A stretch of DNA of 64,000 nucleotides from Streptomyces microflavus (lineage in GTDB: Bacteria; Actinomycetota; Actinomycetes; Streptomycetales; Streptomycetaceae), in contig NZ_BMUG01000005.1 in the NCBI RefSeq assembly GCF_014650075.1, positions 434,001-498,000 of the forward strand, given 5' to 3'. This document shows, one piece after another, positions 51,463 through 58,691 of the stretch. A model generated the notes under the pieces. The model was not told the origin of the DNA. It worked only from the letters and a program-made list of their open reading frames with translations, and did no database searches. Positions within the stretch are counted from its first letter, which is position 1; each line of letters opens with the position of its first letter. A program made the translations under genes and the position numbers.

Positions 51463-53390
51463 AGTACTTCCCGTACACCATTGCCGGCGACGAGACCATG
51501 ACCCGCGTCCCGGAGACGGCCGCAGACTTGGACGAGTTCCGTCGCTGGGTGGAGCGTAAGGCCCGCGCGGGGGAGATGGTCGGGGCGGACACAGAGACGA
51601 CCGGACTCGACACCTTCAGCCCGACGTACCGCCTTCGCACGGTACAACTGGGCGACGCCCGAGACGCGTTCGTACTTCAGGTGGAGGACCGCCCGCTGAT
51701 GCAGGAGGCCGCCCGTTGGGCGCTCCTGGCGCTTCCGCGGCTGGTGTTCCATAACGCCACCTTCGACCTGCTGGTCCTGGACCGGCACCTTGGCACTCCA
51801 CTGGAGGTGCTGGGGCCGAAGGCGACGGACTCCAAGATCGTCGCCCACCTGTACGACTCGCGCCCGTCCCACGAAGGCGGGTACGGCCTACGGCTGAAGG
51901 AACTGTGCGCCAAGGACGTCGATCCGTCGGCGCCGGATACACAAGAAGACCTGACGAAGGTGTTCCACTCCATCGGCGAGACGAAGGCCAGCGGATGGGC
52001 CGCAATCGACATCAACCACCCGACATACCTGGCGTACGCGGGACTGGACGCGATCCTCGTCTCTCGCCTCCTGCCGGTCCTGGAGGAGCGTCTCCGCTCA
52101 GTCGGCGTGGCACAGCGCCTCGTAGACTTCGAGCACCGCGTGATGCTCGTCTGCGCCAAAATGGAGCGGCGCGGGATGCTCGTGGACCAGCCGTACGTAG
52201 CCGACCTCGTGGGCCGGCTGGAGGAGGAGGCCAAGCTCCACGCGGGCAAGGCGACGAAGTACGGCGTGACGTCGGTGAACTCTCCGAAGCAGGTGGCGAC
52301 GGCTCTTGTCGGCATGGGGGAGACGCTAACGGAGACCACTGACAGCGGCGCTCTGAAGGTGGATAAGTCCATCCTGCTGGACCTGGCGGACCTGGACGAG
52401 CAGTGGCAGCCGCGCGGGGCCCGGAAGGCGAACCCGCTAGCTGACGCCGTGCTCCGCAGCAAGCGCGCGGGTAAGTGGTCGACGTCGTACGGCATCGCCA
52501 TGCGCGACGGCCTGGACGTCAACGGGCGCATCCACCCGAAGATCAACAGCCTCCAGGCCCGAACCGCCCGCATGTCCATCTCCGGTCCCCCGCTGCAACA
52601 GCTGCCGTCAGGGGACTGGACGATTCGCCGCGCACTCCTGGCCGACCCGGGGATGCGGATATTCAGCATCGACTACAGCGCCGTGGAGATGCGCGTTCTG
52701 GCTGCCCTGGCCAACGAGACCACCATGAAGCGCGCGATCACGGAGGGGAGAGACCTCCACGACTTCACCGCGGAACTCATCTGGGGCCCGAACTTCACCA
52801 AGCGGCACCGCAAGATGGGCAAGGGCGTGGGGTTCGGCAAGGTCTACGGGGGAGGCGCGACGACCCTCAGTAGGCAGACCGGCGCCCCGCTGGCGGAAGT
52901 GAAGACCGCCGTCGCCGCGTACGACCGGGTGTACCCCGGCGTCAAGCGCTACTCGCAGAAGCTCCAGCGCGAGGCACGCCGAGACGGCTACATCGTCTGG
53001 ACTCCCGTCGGCCGGCGACTCCCGCTGGACCGGGACCGTGTGTACGCGGCCACCAACTACGCGGTGCAGTCGACCGCGCGGGACGTCCTGTGCCAGGCGG
53101 TGTTGGACATGGACGACAAGGGCCTGACGGACTACCTCCTCCTGTTGGTGCACGACGAGGCTCTTGGGTGTGCTCCCGAGGACATCGCTCAGGACGTCGC
53201 CCGCGAGGTGGCGGAGACAATGACGATGGACTTCTTCGGGGTTCCGCTGGACGCGGATCTGAACGACGCCGTATGGGGCCGCTCGTGGGGCGGCGGTTAC
53301 ATGAAGAAGGCCTCCACCATGATCGCCAATGACTCCTGGTACGCGGCCAACCCTGACGAGGCTCGGGCGGCAGAACGGGCCCGGAAGTGA
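51459..53390 (+). CDS. Family A DNA polymerase
   Basis: 643 aa from ATG 51459. A 3'-5' exonuclease domain (GADTETTGLDTF; HNATFDLLVLD; YLAYAGLDA) and polymerase motifs A (IDYSAVEMRVLAAL), B (KRHRKMGKGVGFGKVYGGG) and C (LLLVHDEALG). No 5'-3' exonuclease domain, as usual for phage replicases. Motif A has SAVEMR where SQIELR is common. Confidence 0.94.
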   Translation: MKYFPYTIAGDETMTRVPETAADLDEFRRWVERKARAGEMVGADTETTGLDTFSPTYRLRTVQLGDARDAFVLQVEDRPLMQEAARWALLALPRLVFHNATFDLLVLDRHLGTPLEVLGPKATDSKIVAHLYDSRPSHEGGYGLRLKELCAKDVDPSAPDTQEDLTKVFHSIGETKASGWAAIDINHPTYLAYAGLDAILVSRLLPVLEERLRSVGVAQRLVDFEHRVMLVCAKMERRGMLVDQPYVADLVGRLEEEAKLHAGKATKYGVTSVNSPKQVATALVGMGETLTETTDSGALKVDKSILLDLADLDEQWQPRGARKANPLADAVLRSKRAGKWSTSYGIAMRDGLDVNGRIHPKINSLQARTARMSISGPPLQQLPSGDWTIRRALLADPGMRIFSIDYSAVEMRVLAALANETTMKRAITEGRDLHDFTAELIWGPNFTKRHRKMGKGVGFGKVYGGGATTLSRQTGAPLAEVKTAVAAYDRVYPGVKRYSQKLQREARRDGYIVWTPVGRRLPLDRDRVYAATNYAVQSTARDVLCQAVLDMDDKGLTDYLLLLVHDEALGCAPEDIAQDVAREVAETMTMDFFGVPLDADLNDAVWGRSWGGGYMKKASTMIANDSWYAANPDEARAAERARK

Positions 53391-53830
53391 CGCCCCGTCG
53401 ACTACCTGCCCCAACCGCACGGCGCATGAACGCAGTTGACCGACGGGTGGCGGAAATGCGTCCCTCCGCCATCCGGCTTACGCGACGACACTGTCCCATT
53501 ACGCCCCCTATGCGCAGTGTGGAGCCCTCTCCGGCCCTCTCCCGTCGTGACGTACTGCGACGGTGGGAGGAGCTGGAGTGGTGGGCCTGTGTCTACTGTG
53601 ACGCCTCATTCGACCGGATGGTTGTAGCAGAGGTGGACCACGTTGTTCCGCTTGCGAAGGGCGGCGTGCACGAGTGGGCCAACCTCGCGCCGGCGTGCGC
53701 TACTTGCAACCGGTTGAAGTCCGATCGGGACATGTCCGACTGGCTGGCACTAAGTGCAGGTCAGCCGTGCACGGAGGGCCATGTGGCGATCACGCGCAGT
53801 GCCCAGGACGCGGACACAGAAACTCCATGA
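53387..53830 (+). CDS. HNH endonuclease
   Basis: 147 aa from GTG 53387 (GTGA overlap with polymerase). WWACVYCDASFD, EVDHVVPLAKGGVHEWANLAPACATCNRLKSDRDM is a classical McrA-type HNH core with two Cys pairs. Likely homing gene next to polymerase. Confidence 0.88.
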   Translation: MTPRRLPAPTARRMNAVDRRVAEMRPSAIRLTRRHCPITPPMRSVEPSPALSRRDVLRRWEELEWWACVYCDASFDRMVVAEVDHVVPLAKGGVHEWANLAPACATCNRLKSDRDMSDWLALSAGQPCTEGHVAITRSAQDADTETP

Positions 53831-53868
53831 GATTACGAAATGGTCACGAAGACGTGGAGGCCCGTGTC

Positions 53869-53886
53869 TTGTGTCGGCCGACAAAG
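53869..53886. promoter_or_regulatory. Palindrome B, site 2
   Basis: TTGTGTCGG joined to CCGACAAAG; right arm imperfect. 11 bp before site 3, so two sites are in tandem. Confidence 0.68.
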
Positions 53887-53897
53887 CCGCAGGTCGG

Positions 53898-53927
53898 ATG
53901 GGTCGGCCGACACAAGTATGACTAACT
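53898..53927 (+). promoter_or_regulatory. Palindrome B, site 3, with promoter-like -10
   Basis: ATGGGTCGG joined to CCGACACAA (53898-53915). By alignment with sites 4 and 5, CTAACT (53922-53927) takes the -10 position. Upstream of the 54017 gene. Confidence 0.62.
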
Positions 53928-54016
53928 CTGCGTACCGGATGACCCGTCAAACCGGTACATACCCCTAGTAACACCCGTCGGTAACCGGCCGCATGATGAT
54001 TGCCCGTGGAGGGTCA

Positions 54017-54433
54017 GTGACCTACAGTCTCGAACACGTCAAGGAAGTACAGCATTTGACCACCTTGGTCGACGCGATCAGTCGTGATCTGACCGAGATC
54101 CGCCACTTGCTGAACGTCTACGACGACGCAGTGACCATGCCGGGACGGACGCCCGACGTGGACGCGGACGGCACTGGCCGGAAAGCAGATTCCGGTCCCT
54201 CTCGCCCGACGGAGCGCACGGCGCTAGATGAGGCCCGTGTAGCTCTACAGCAAGAACTGGATACCGGTGTCGCGCACCTCACCCGAGCGAGGGCCTACGT
54301 GCTCGGCACCACCGCAGCTATGGACCGGGCCCTTGCCCTCTGGGAGGGGGAGGAGCCGGACCTCAGTACGGGGGAGAGCCCATGCTCGTCATCACTGGAC
54401 CGCAGCGTACGCCCGACGAACGGGGCGACCTGA
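54017..54433 (+). CDS. Hypothetical helical protein
   Basis: 138 aa from GTG 54017, which has GGAGGG 4 nt upstream; ATGs at 53993 and 53996 lack such a site. HVKEVQHLTTLVDAISRDLTEIRHLL and LDEARVALQQELDTGVAHLTRARAY are helical. Downstream of two B palindromes, so probably controlled with the other B genes. Confidence 0.65.
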   Translation: MTYSLEHVKEVQHLTTLVDAISRDLTEIRHLLNVYDDAVTMPGRTPDVDADGTGRKADSGPSRPTERTALDEARVALQQELDTGVAHLTRARAYVLGTTAAMDRALALWEGEEPDLSTGESPCSSSLDRSVRPTNGAT

Positions 54434-54600
54434 TCGAGATGTCCGCCTTCCTGGGGGCGGCCCTCATGACGGACCGCCCCACCTTCGCCGACGTCACTGG
54501 CCTTCTCCGGATGGCCGGCTGGGACTGCTGCGCGCAGGCCCTGGCCGACGTCGGCATGGCCTCCGCTTTCGGATGGCCGATCAAGGATCTGCCGGCCTGA
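54382..54600 (+). CDS. Small hypothetical protein
   Basis: 72 aa, overlapping the previous gene by 52 bp, with GGGGGAGAG upstream of ATG. LIEMSAFLGAALMTDRPTFADV. Not recognised. Confidence 0.58.
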   Translation: MLVITGPQRTPDERGDLIEMSAFLGAALMTDRPTFADVTGLLRMAGWDCCAQALADVGMASAFGWPIKDLPA

Positions 54601-54601
54601 C

Positions 54602-54623
54602 CTCCGCGAGTCGACTCACGGAT
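54602..54623. promoter_or_regulatory. Palindrome A, site 8
   Basis: CTCCGCGAGTC joined to GACTCACGGAT; directly after the 54382 stop and about 85 bp before promoter P5. Confidence 0.8.
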
Positions 54624-54642
54624 CTACCCATCTGACGAACCC

Positions 54643-54690
54643 CGCACAAGGGGCCGGCTCGGTGCGCCCTGATGCCCGGCCCCTTGTGTG
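54643..54690 (+). terminator. Strong hairpin terminator before the sigma gene
   Basis: CGCACAAGGGGCCGG pairs with CCGGCCCCTTGTGTG (one G-T pair) around an 18-base loop. Insulates promoter P5. Confidence 0.82.
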
Positions 54691-54708
54691 GCGCAGGTCA
54701 CAAAAGTC

Positions 54709-54746
54709 GACCGTCACATTCTCGGCCTCCGTCGACATACCTAATG
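54709..54746 (+). promoter_or_regulatory. Phage promoter P5
   Basis: GACCGTCACA, 11 nt, CGTCGACATACCTAATG: full consensus, 21 bp before the sigma factor ATG. If the sigma factor reads this motif, it activates itself. Confidence 0.86.
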
Positions 54747-54767
54747 CACACGACCCAAGGAGCACTC

Positions 54768-55535
54768 ATGGCAACGCCCGTCGACACCTCCACCATCCTC
54801 GCCGCTCAGGCCGGCGACTCGGACGCCATGTGGACCGTCCTGGAAGCGCACGAGCCCCTCCTCAAGAGCCTCGTCCGTACCGTGGCGCCGACCGCGAACG
54901 CGGAGGACGCGGAGGATCTGCTCCAGGAGGCCCGTGTGGCACTCATGGAAAAGCTGCGCGACTACTCCACGGATGCGACGGCCTCCCTGGCGACGTACGC
55001 CCGCAGCGCCGTACAGCGGGCGGTGTCGGCCTACCACCTGAAGTCGTCGCACCCGCTCTCCATTGAGCCGTCGACGGCCATCACCGTGAAGCATGCGTTG
55101 TGGTTGGCGGAGGGCAACGTTGACCGCGCCTGGACCATCGTAGAGGCAACGGGCGAGATGCCGCGTGAGCGCTTCGTGAGCATGTGTGAAGCCTTCATGG
55201 AGAGCGTGGGCTTTGACCAGCCCTCTTACCGGGGCGTGCCGGGCACCAACCAGGAGCTGACGGTGGGCGACGTCCTTGTGGATACCTCGCTGGACCCCCT
55301 GGAGCCCTCGCAGCGTCGCGACACGGCCCGTCGCCTTCTCTCCGTCATCAACCCCCGCCAGTCATTCGCGCTACGCGCCTTCTACGGCATCAACATGCTG
55401 ACGTTGACGGACGAGCAGACGAGCGACGAGCTGGGGCTGTCCGGCCGCGGAAAGTGCGCGGCCCTGCGCCAGCTCCGCAAGCGGGGCGTCGAAAGCGCCC
55501 GCACGCAGGCAGAGCGCTTCGGCATCGTTGCATGA
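54768..55535 (+). CDS. Phage RNA polymerase sigma factor (sigma-70 family)
   Basis: 255 aa from ATG 54768 (AAGGAG upstream). Region 2-like: EDAEDLLQEARVALMEKLRDY and ASLATYARSAVQRAVSAY. Region 4-like helix-turn-helix: LTLTDEQTSDELGLSGRGKC, LRQLRKRGVESA. Between them about 80 residues not typical of small ECF factors. It should redirect host RNA polymerase to phage promoters; the four matching promoters P2-P5 are the obvious candidates. Family assignment is good, target is inferred. Confidence 0.82.
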   Translation: MATPVDTSTILAAQAGDSDAMWTVLEAHEPLLKSLVRTVAPTANAEDAEDLLQEARVALMEKLRDYSTDATASLATYARSAVQRAVSAYHLKSSHPLSIEPSTAITVKHALWLAEGNVDRAWTIVEATGEMPRERFVSMCEAFMESVGFDQPSYRGVPGTNQELTVGDVLVDTSLDPLEPSQRRDTARRLLSVINPRQSFALRAFYGINMLTLTDEQTSDELGLSGRGKCAALRQLRKRGVESARTQAERFGIVA

Positions 55536-55561
55536 AGCACTAACTCACCTAGGAGACCGAC

Positions 55562-55696
55562 ATGTACCCATCCCTTGACGACTACGACCTCCAGGGCGTC
55601 CGCCCCGAGGAAGCCGCCCTCTGGGGCGGAGACATCCTCCTGGCCGTCGAAGCCCGATCCGACGGAGAACCGCTGGACGGCCTGACCTTCGACTGA
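55562..55696 (+). CDS. Small acidic hypothetical protein
   Basis: 44 aa, with AGGAGA upstream, 26 bp after the sigma stop. LDDYDLQGVRPEEAALWGGD; net acidic. Possibly co-transcribed with sigma; an anti-sigma role would be speculation. Confidence 0.55.
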   Translation: MYPSLDDYDLQGVRPEEAALWGGDILLAVEARSDGEPLDGLTFD

Positions 55697-55697
55697 C

Positions 55698-55719
55698 CTC
55701 CGTGAGTCGACTCGCGGAG
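55698..55719. promoter_or_regulatory. Palindrome A, site 9
   Basis: CTCCGTGAGTC joined to GACTCGCGGAG, between the 44-aa gene and the 55746 gene. Confidence 0.83.
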
Positions 55720-55745
55720 CTAGCTGAACCGACAGAGGAGAGAGC

Positions 55746-56450
55746 ATGACCGAGTACAAGATCAGGTGCGAAAACTACACGGGCGACACCCTCATCGTTC
55801 GCCGGCGAGGCGAAGAGATCGAGTTCGTGGCCCGTACGGGCAGCAACGACGTGCACAGCGTCTACCCCTCGCCCGACGCCGCCCGTACCTTCGCCCGCAG
55901 CATCCTGGCCCTTGCCGACGAGGTGGACGGGGGAGAGGTGAAGGCGGAGCCGGCGTCTGACAGCCGTCCGAAGATGGGCGACCGTGTCATCGTGATCGAG
56001 GACGACCCGTACACGCCCTACCTCGTGAAGTTCGGGGAGGAGGGGCACGGGGACGTCGGCGGCACCTGGTATTGCCAGCGTGTCGAGAAGTTGGCCGACG
56101 AGCCCGAGCCGCTCGCGTACTGGGAGAAGGATCTCCTGGAGTCCAAGCCGAAGGTCGGTGACCGAGTTCGCATCCTTCGTCCGGAAGACTGCTACCGCCC
56201 CGGGAAGACGGGCAGTCTCGGACTGTTGACGGAGATCGACTCCACTAGCTGCCCCTACAGGGTGCGCACCGACGACAGGGAGATCGTCTGGGCATACGAG
56301 GTCGAGACCGTCTCCCCGTCGGCCGTCGCCATTACCACTCCCACCCGCGAGGCATACCTCCACCGGGCCGCCGAACTTCTGGGCGCCAACCCGTACTCCG
56401 CACATGACCTGATGCGGCTGGCCGACTACCTGGCGGGAGAGAGCGCATGA
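55746..56450 (+). CDS. SH3/KOW-like multi-module protein
   Basis: 234 aa with GAGGAGAGAG upstream. N-terminal beta part, then KMGDRVIVIEDDPYTPYLVKFGEEGHG...GTWYCQRVEKL, then KVGDRVRILRPEDCYRPGKTG, ending with LLGANPYSAHDLMRLADYLAGESA. The modules recur in the 44330 and 56447 products. Function unknown. Confidence 0.7.
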   Translation: MTEYKIRCENYTGDTLIVRRRGEEIEFVARTGSNDVHSVYPSPDAARTFARSILALADEVDGGEVKAEPASDSRPKMGDRVIVIEDDPYTPYLVKFGEEGHGDVGGTWYCQRVEKLADEPEPLAYWEKDLLESKPKVGDRVRILRPEDCYRPGKTGSLGLLTEIDSTSCPYRVRTDDREIVWAYEVETVSPSAVAITTPTREAYLHRAAELLGANPYSAHDLMRLADYLAGESA

Positions 56451-56758
56451 GCGACATCAAGGTGGGCGACCGGGTTCGCGTGGTTTCCGAATACACAGAC
56501 GGCACCGGCAGCATCAACGGCAGGGTAGGGGCGATCACTCGAATTGACTCTGGCGATGTCGTCTTCCCATACAGGGTGCTCCTTGACGGAGACTCCGAGT
56601 ACGACGCCACATGGGTGTACGAGGTGCGGCCCCTGGAGCACACTCCGGCACATGCTGACCGTGAGTCCCTCGTGACCCTCGCCAAGACCCTCCTGGCCGG
56701 CACCCCGCACACCGTCGCCGACATCATCGCGATGGCCAACTTCCTGGCCGGCGAGTAG
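56447..56758 (+). CDS. SH3/KOW-like protein, paralogue of 55746 C-terminal half
   Basis: 103 aa, ATGA coupling. KVGDRVRVVSEYTDGTGSING, a beta part with VYEVRPLEH, then TLLAGTPHTVADIIAMANFLAGE: same order as the last two modules of the 55746 product. Looks like a duplication. Confidence 0.7.
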   Translation: MSDIKVGDRVRVVSEYTDGTGSINGRVGAITRIDSGDVVFPYRVLLDGDSEYDATWVYEVRPLEHTPAHADRESLVTLAKTLLAGTPHTVADIIAMANFLAGE

Positions 56759-56770
56759 CAGCCCATCAAG

Positions 56771-56796
56771 GGCCCGGGGCTTCGGCTCCGGGCCTT
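56771..56796 (+). terminator. Hairpin terminator with T-run
   Basis: GGCCCGG pairs with CCGGGCC around a small loop and is followed by TTTTC. Confidence 0.78.
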
Positions 56797-56805
56797 TTCG
56801 CGTAG

Positions 56806-56827
56806 CTCCGTGAGTCGACTCACGGAG
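56806..56827. promoter_or_regulatory. Palindrome A, site 10 (perfect)
   Basis: CTCCGTGAGTC joined to GACTCACGGAG, 4 bp upstream of palindrome B site 4. The two may be bound together. Confidence 0.86.
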
Positions 56828-56831
56828 GAGC

Positions 56832-56861
56832 TTGTGTCGGCCGACACAAGTGTGTCATAGT
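56832..56861 (+). promoter_or_regulatory. Palindrome B, site 4, with promoter
   Basis: TTGTGTCGG joined to CCGACACAA (perfect, 56832-56849). TTGTGT and CATAGT (56856-56861) are 18 bp apart, so the palindrome covers the -35 and spacer. Confidence 0.75.
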
Positions 56862-56908
56862 GAGGTCACGCCAGGGACTCACGGAGGGTCCGGCGGGAGG
56901 AGAGCGCT

Positions 56909-57022
56909 ATGGACACGCTTGTGTGCAAGTGCGGAGCGCGCACCCATGAAGAGCACCTGAATGCCGCTGGCGCGGGTCATGTCTATAAGCCCAATAAGGC
57001 AGCGAGTCAGGTCCGGAAGTAG
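56909..57022 (+). CDS. Small hypothetical protein
   Basis: 37 aa with GGGAGGAGAG upstream. LVCKCGARTHEEHLNAAG has a Cys pair with nearby His, possibly zinc-binding. First gene behind the site-4 promoter. Confidence 0.55.
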   Translation: MDTLVCKCGARTHEEHLNAAGAGHVYKPNKAASQVRK

Positions 57023-57096
57023 CCGAAACGCCCTCCGGGGCGTCCGCGGGGACTGGCCTACCCGCGCTGATGAGGCAGGCCGTAGGAGGAGAAACC

Positions 57097-57264
57097 ATGA
57101 ACTCAGAAACGCGCCGTACCTTCCGCATGGCCGCCGTGGTGTTCGCACTGTGTGGGGTGTCCATGCTGCTGACCTCGTCCGCCATCGCTGCCGGAGCGCT
57201 GTGGCTCTCCGCAGCCATCATCTTCATCGTGACGTGCGTGAGTAGCCGGACGGCTCCGAAGTAG
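57097..57264 (+). CDS. Small two-helix membrane protein
   Basis: 55 aa with AGGAGGAGAAA upstream. Two hydrophobic helices (about 10-28 and 30-50). Unknown role; small membrane proteins of early regions may act on host physiology. Confidence 0.6.
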   Translation: MNSETRRTFRMAAVVFALCGVSMLLTSSAIAAGALWLSAAIIFIVTCVSSRTAPK

Positions 57265-57339
57265 CACCTCCGCCCCGGATAGGTAGTCAGGCGAGTGCGA
57301 GTCTCGCCCGGGGCACTCACCGAATCACCGGAGGAACCC

Positions 57340-57570
57340 ATGCCCAACATCGTCACGACCATCGACGTCACCCCCGCCCGCTCCATCGATCAGATCGTGA
57401 ACGACTCGCGCTTCGCCACGGAGATCACGACCCTCCACGTCGCCCCGGACAGCGACAGCACCGTGCTGGTCTACGCCTCCAACGGCGTCGGCGTCCAGAA
57501 GGTCTACAGCGCCGCCAACCTGGACCGCTGGCCGGCGTGGCTGAAGGGCTTGGTCCCCGCGGGTGTCTGA
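57340..57570 (+). CDS. Small hypothetical protein
   Basis: 76 aa with GGAGGAA upstream. VTTIDVTPARSIDQIVND and DSTVLVYASNGVGVQKVYSA; alpha/beta. Not recognised. Confidence 0.6.
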   Translation: MPNIVTTIDVTPARSIDQIVNDSRFATEITTLHVAPDSDSTVLVYASNGVGVQKVYSAANLDRWPAWLKGLVPAGV

Positions 57571-57601
57571 GGGCACCTCGGCTTCGACGTCAGGAGAACC
57601 G

Positions 57602-57820
57602 ATGTTCAAGGCACGCAAGATCAGAAGAGCAGCCGCCCACCTCACCGCCACCTTCCCGGAGATCACCGCGGAGCAGGCCCACGACCGGGCCCGCCGGATG
57701 GCCTCGCAGTACCCGCGAGCCCGCGCCGCCGTGATCGGTGACTACCTCGTCCACGGTGAGCGCGTGGGCCGCGTGCTTGACGGTCTCATTCGCCCCTGGA
57801 TTCCGGAGGGACTTCGATGA
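57602..57820 (+). CDS. Small basic helical protein
   Basis: 72 aa with CAGGAGAACC upstream. ARKIRRAAAHLTATFPEITA; Arg-rich, perhaps nucleic-acid-binding. Overlaps the next gene by 4 bp. Confidence 0.6.
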   Translation: MFKARKIRRAAAHLTATFPEITAEQAHDRARRMASQYPRARAAVIGDYLVHGERVGRVLDGLIRPWIPEGLR

Positions 57821-58035
57821 CACACACCGCCATTCTCATCCCCGCCCGCGACATCCGCCGTGGCGACGAGTTTGACCTCCACCGCCACACCCGGACGGCC
57901 TTCCGCGACGCCGTAAAGACCACCCACGGCAGCATCCGTGTGGCCCTCACGAACGGCGGCGAGGCGTACCTCCCCGCGGACCGCGAGATCCGCGTCAGTC
58001 GGCCGGTGACGGAGGCACTGTACGCTACCGGGTGA
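57817..58035 (+). CDS. Small hypothetical protein
   Basis: 72 aa, ATGA coupling. Beta-rich: ILIPARDIRRGDEFDLHRHT and GGEAYLPADREIRVSRPVT. Not recognised. Confidence 0.6.
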   Translation: MTHTAILIPARDIRRGDEFDLHRHTRTAFRDAVKTTHGSIRVALTNGGEAYLPADREIRVSRPVTEALYATG

Positions 58036-58244
58036 CGCTGGAGTCCGGCCCGTCGGCCATCGTCGACGACGTGGCGCAACGCCACTTCCTCCGCCAGGCT
58101 GCACGGCGGGGCGACGAGCGGACCCGGGTATGCGGCGGATGGGTCGTCACGCTGCCCGGGGGAGCGCTGGTTGCGGTGCTCCGCGAGTCGACTCGCGGAG
58201 GTGCGCCGCTGGGGGTTGTGTCGGCCGACACAAGTGTGCCATGA
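58032..58244 (+). CDS. Small hypothetical protein whose tail is encoded by operator sites
   Basis: 70 aa from GTG 58032 (GTGA overlap). LESGPSAIVDDVAQRHFLRQ is plausible protein. The last 22 residues (LRESTRGG...VSADTSVP) are encoded by palindromes A and B, so they are probably not functional sequence. Confidence 0.5.
   Translation: MTLESGPSAIVDDVAQRHFLRQAARRGDERTRVCGGWVVTLPGGALVAVLRESTRGGAPLGVVSADTSVP
58179..58200. promoter_or_regulatory. Palindrome A, site 11 (perfect)
   Basis: CTCCGCGAGTC joined to GACTCGCGGAG, 15 bp upstream of palindrome B site 5. Confidence 0.86.
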
Positions 58245-58245
58245 T
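58216..58245 (+). promoter_or_regulatory. Palindrome B, site 5, with promoter
   Basis: TTGTGTCGG joined to CCGACACAA (perfect, 58216-58233); CATGAT (58240-58245) sits 18 bp after TTGTGT, as at site 4. Drives the 58282 gene. Confidence 0.75.
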
Positions 58246-58281
58246 GGTGGAACACCGCAAGGGACTCACGAAGGAGACAGC

Positions 58282-58611
58282 ATGAGCCTGAACCAGTTCG
58301 AGACGGTCACCCCTGAAGGCTTCTCCCTCCCCAAGGCTGCGGTGAAGCTGGTCAACACTGCGGCTCTGGCCGGCTGGTCCACCGGGTGGCAGTGGGACGA
58401 GGACAGCGGCGGTAGCCCCTTCGTCACGGTGCACGTCGCGGACCGCGACACCCGCGAATACTTCAAGTACACGTGGCACTCGCGGGACACGGGGACTCTC
58501 CGTCTTCGGTCGAAGCTCCACCAGGCTCAGGCCGGAGCGCCGTGGACGGACGGGCCGAGCGTGCAGGCGGCGATGTTCCGCACGCGGGAGGTTGCTGACC
58601 AGCGCAGTTAG
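58282..58611 (+). CDS. Hypothetical protein
   Basis: 109 aa with AAGGAGA upstream. Mixed fold with STGWQWDEDSGGSPFVTVHV and YFKYTWHSRDTGTLRL. Its leader after the B promoter resembles that of the 56909 unit (GGGACTCACG followed by GAAGG or GAGGG), so both probably come from a copied control region. Confidence 0.65.
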   Translation: MSLNQFETVTPEGFSLPKAAVKLVNTAALAGWSTGWQWDEDSGGSPFVTVHVADRDTREYFKYTWHSRDTGTLRLRSKLHQAQAGAPWTDGPSVQAAMFRTREVADQRS

Positions 58612-58691
58612 CCGCCCACCCCCGGAGCCACTGCCAGTAGAGACGGCAGTGGCTCCACCCGTATCACGAACCATTCACGAGCGAGGACATG

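Noticed and set aside
52024..52036. CGACATACCTGG in the DNA polymerase gene as a promoter
   Set aside because: Lacks the CGTCG start, TAATG and the GTCACA box; ordinary coding sequence.
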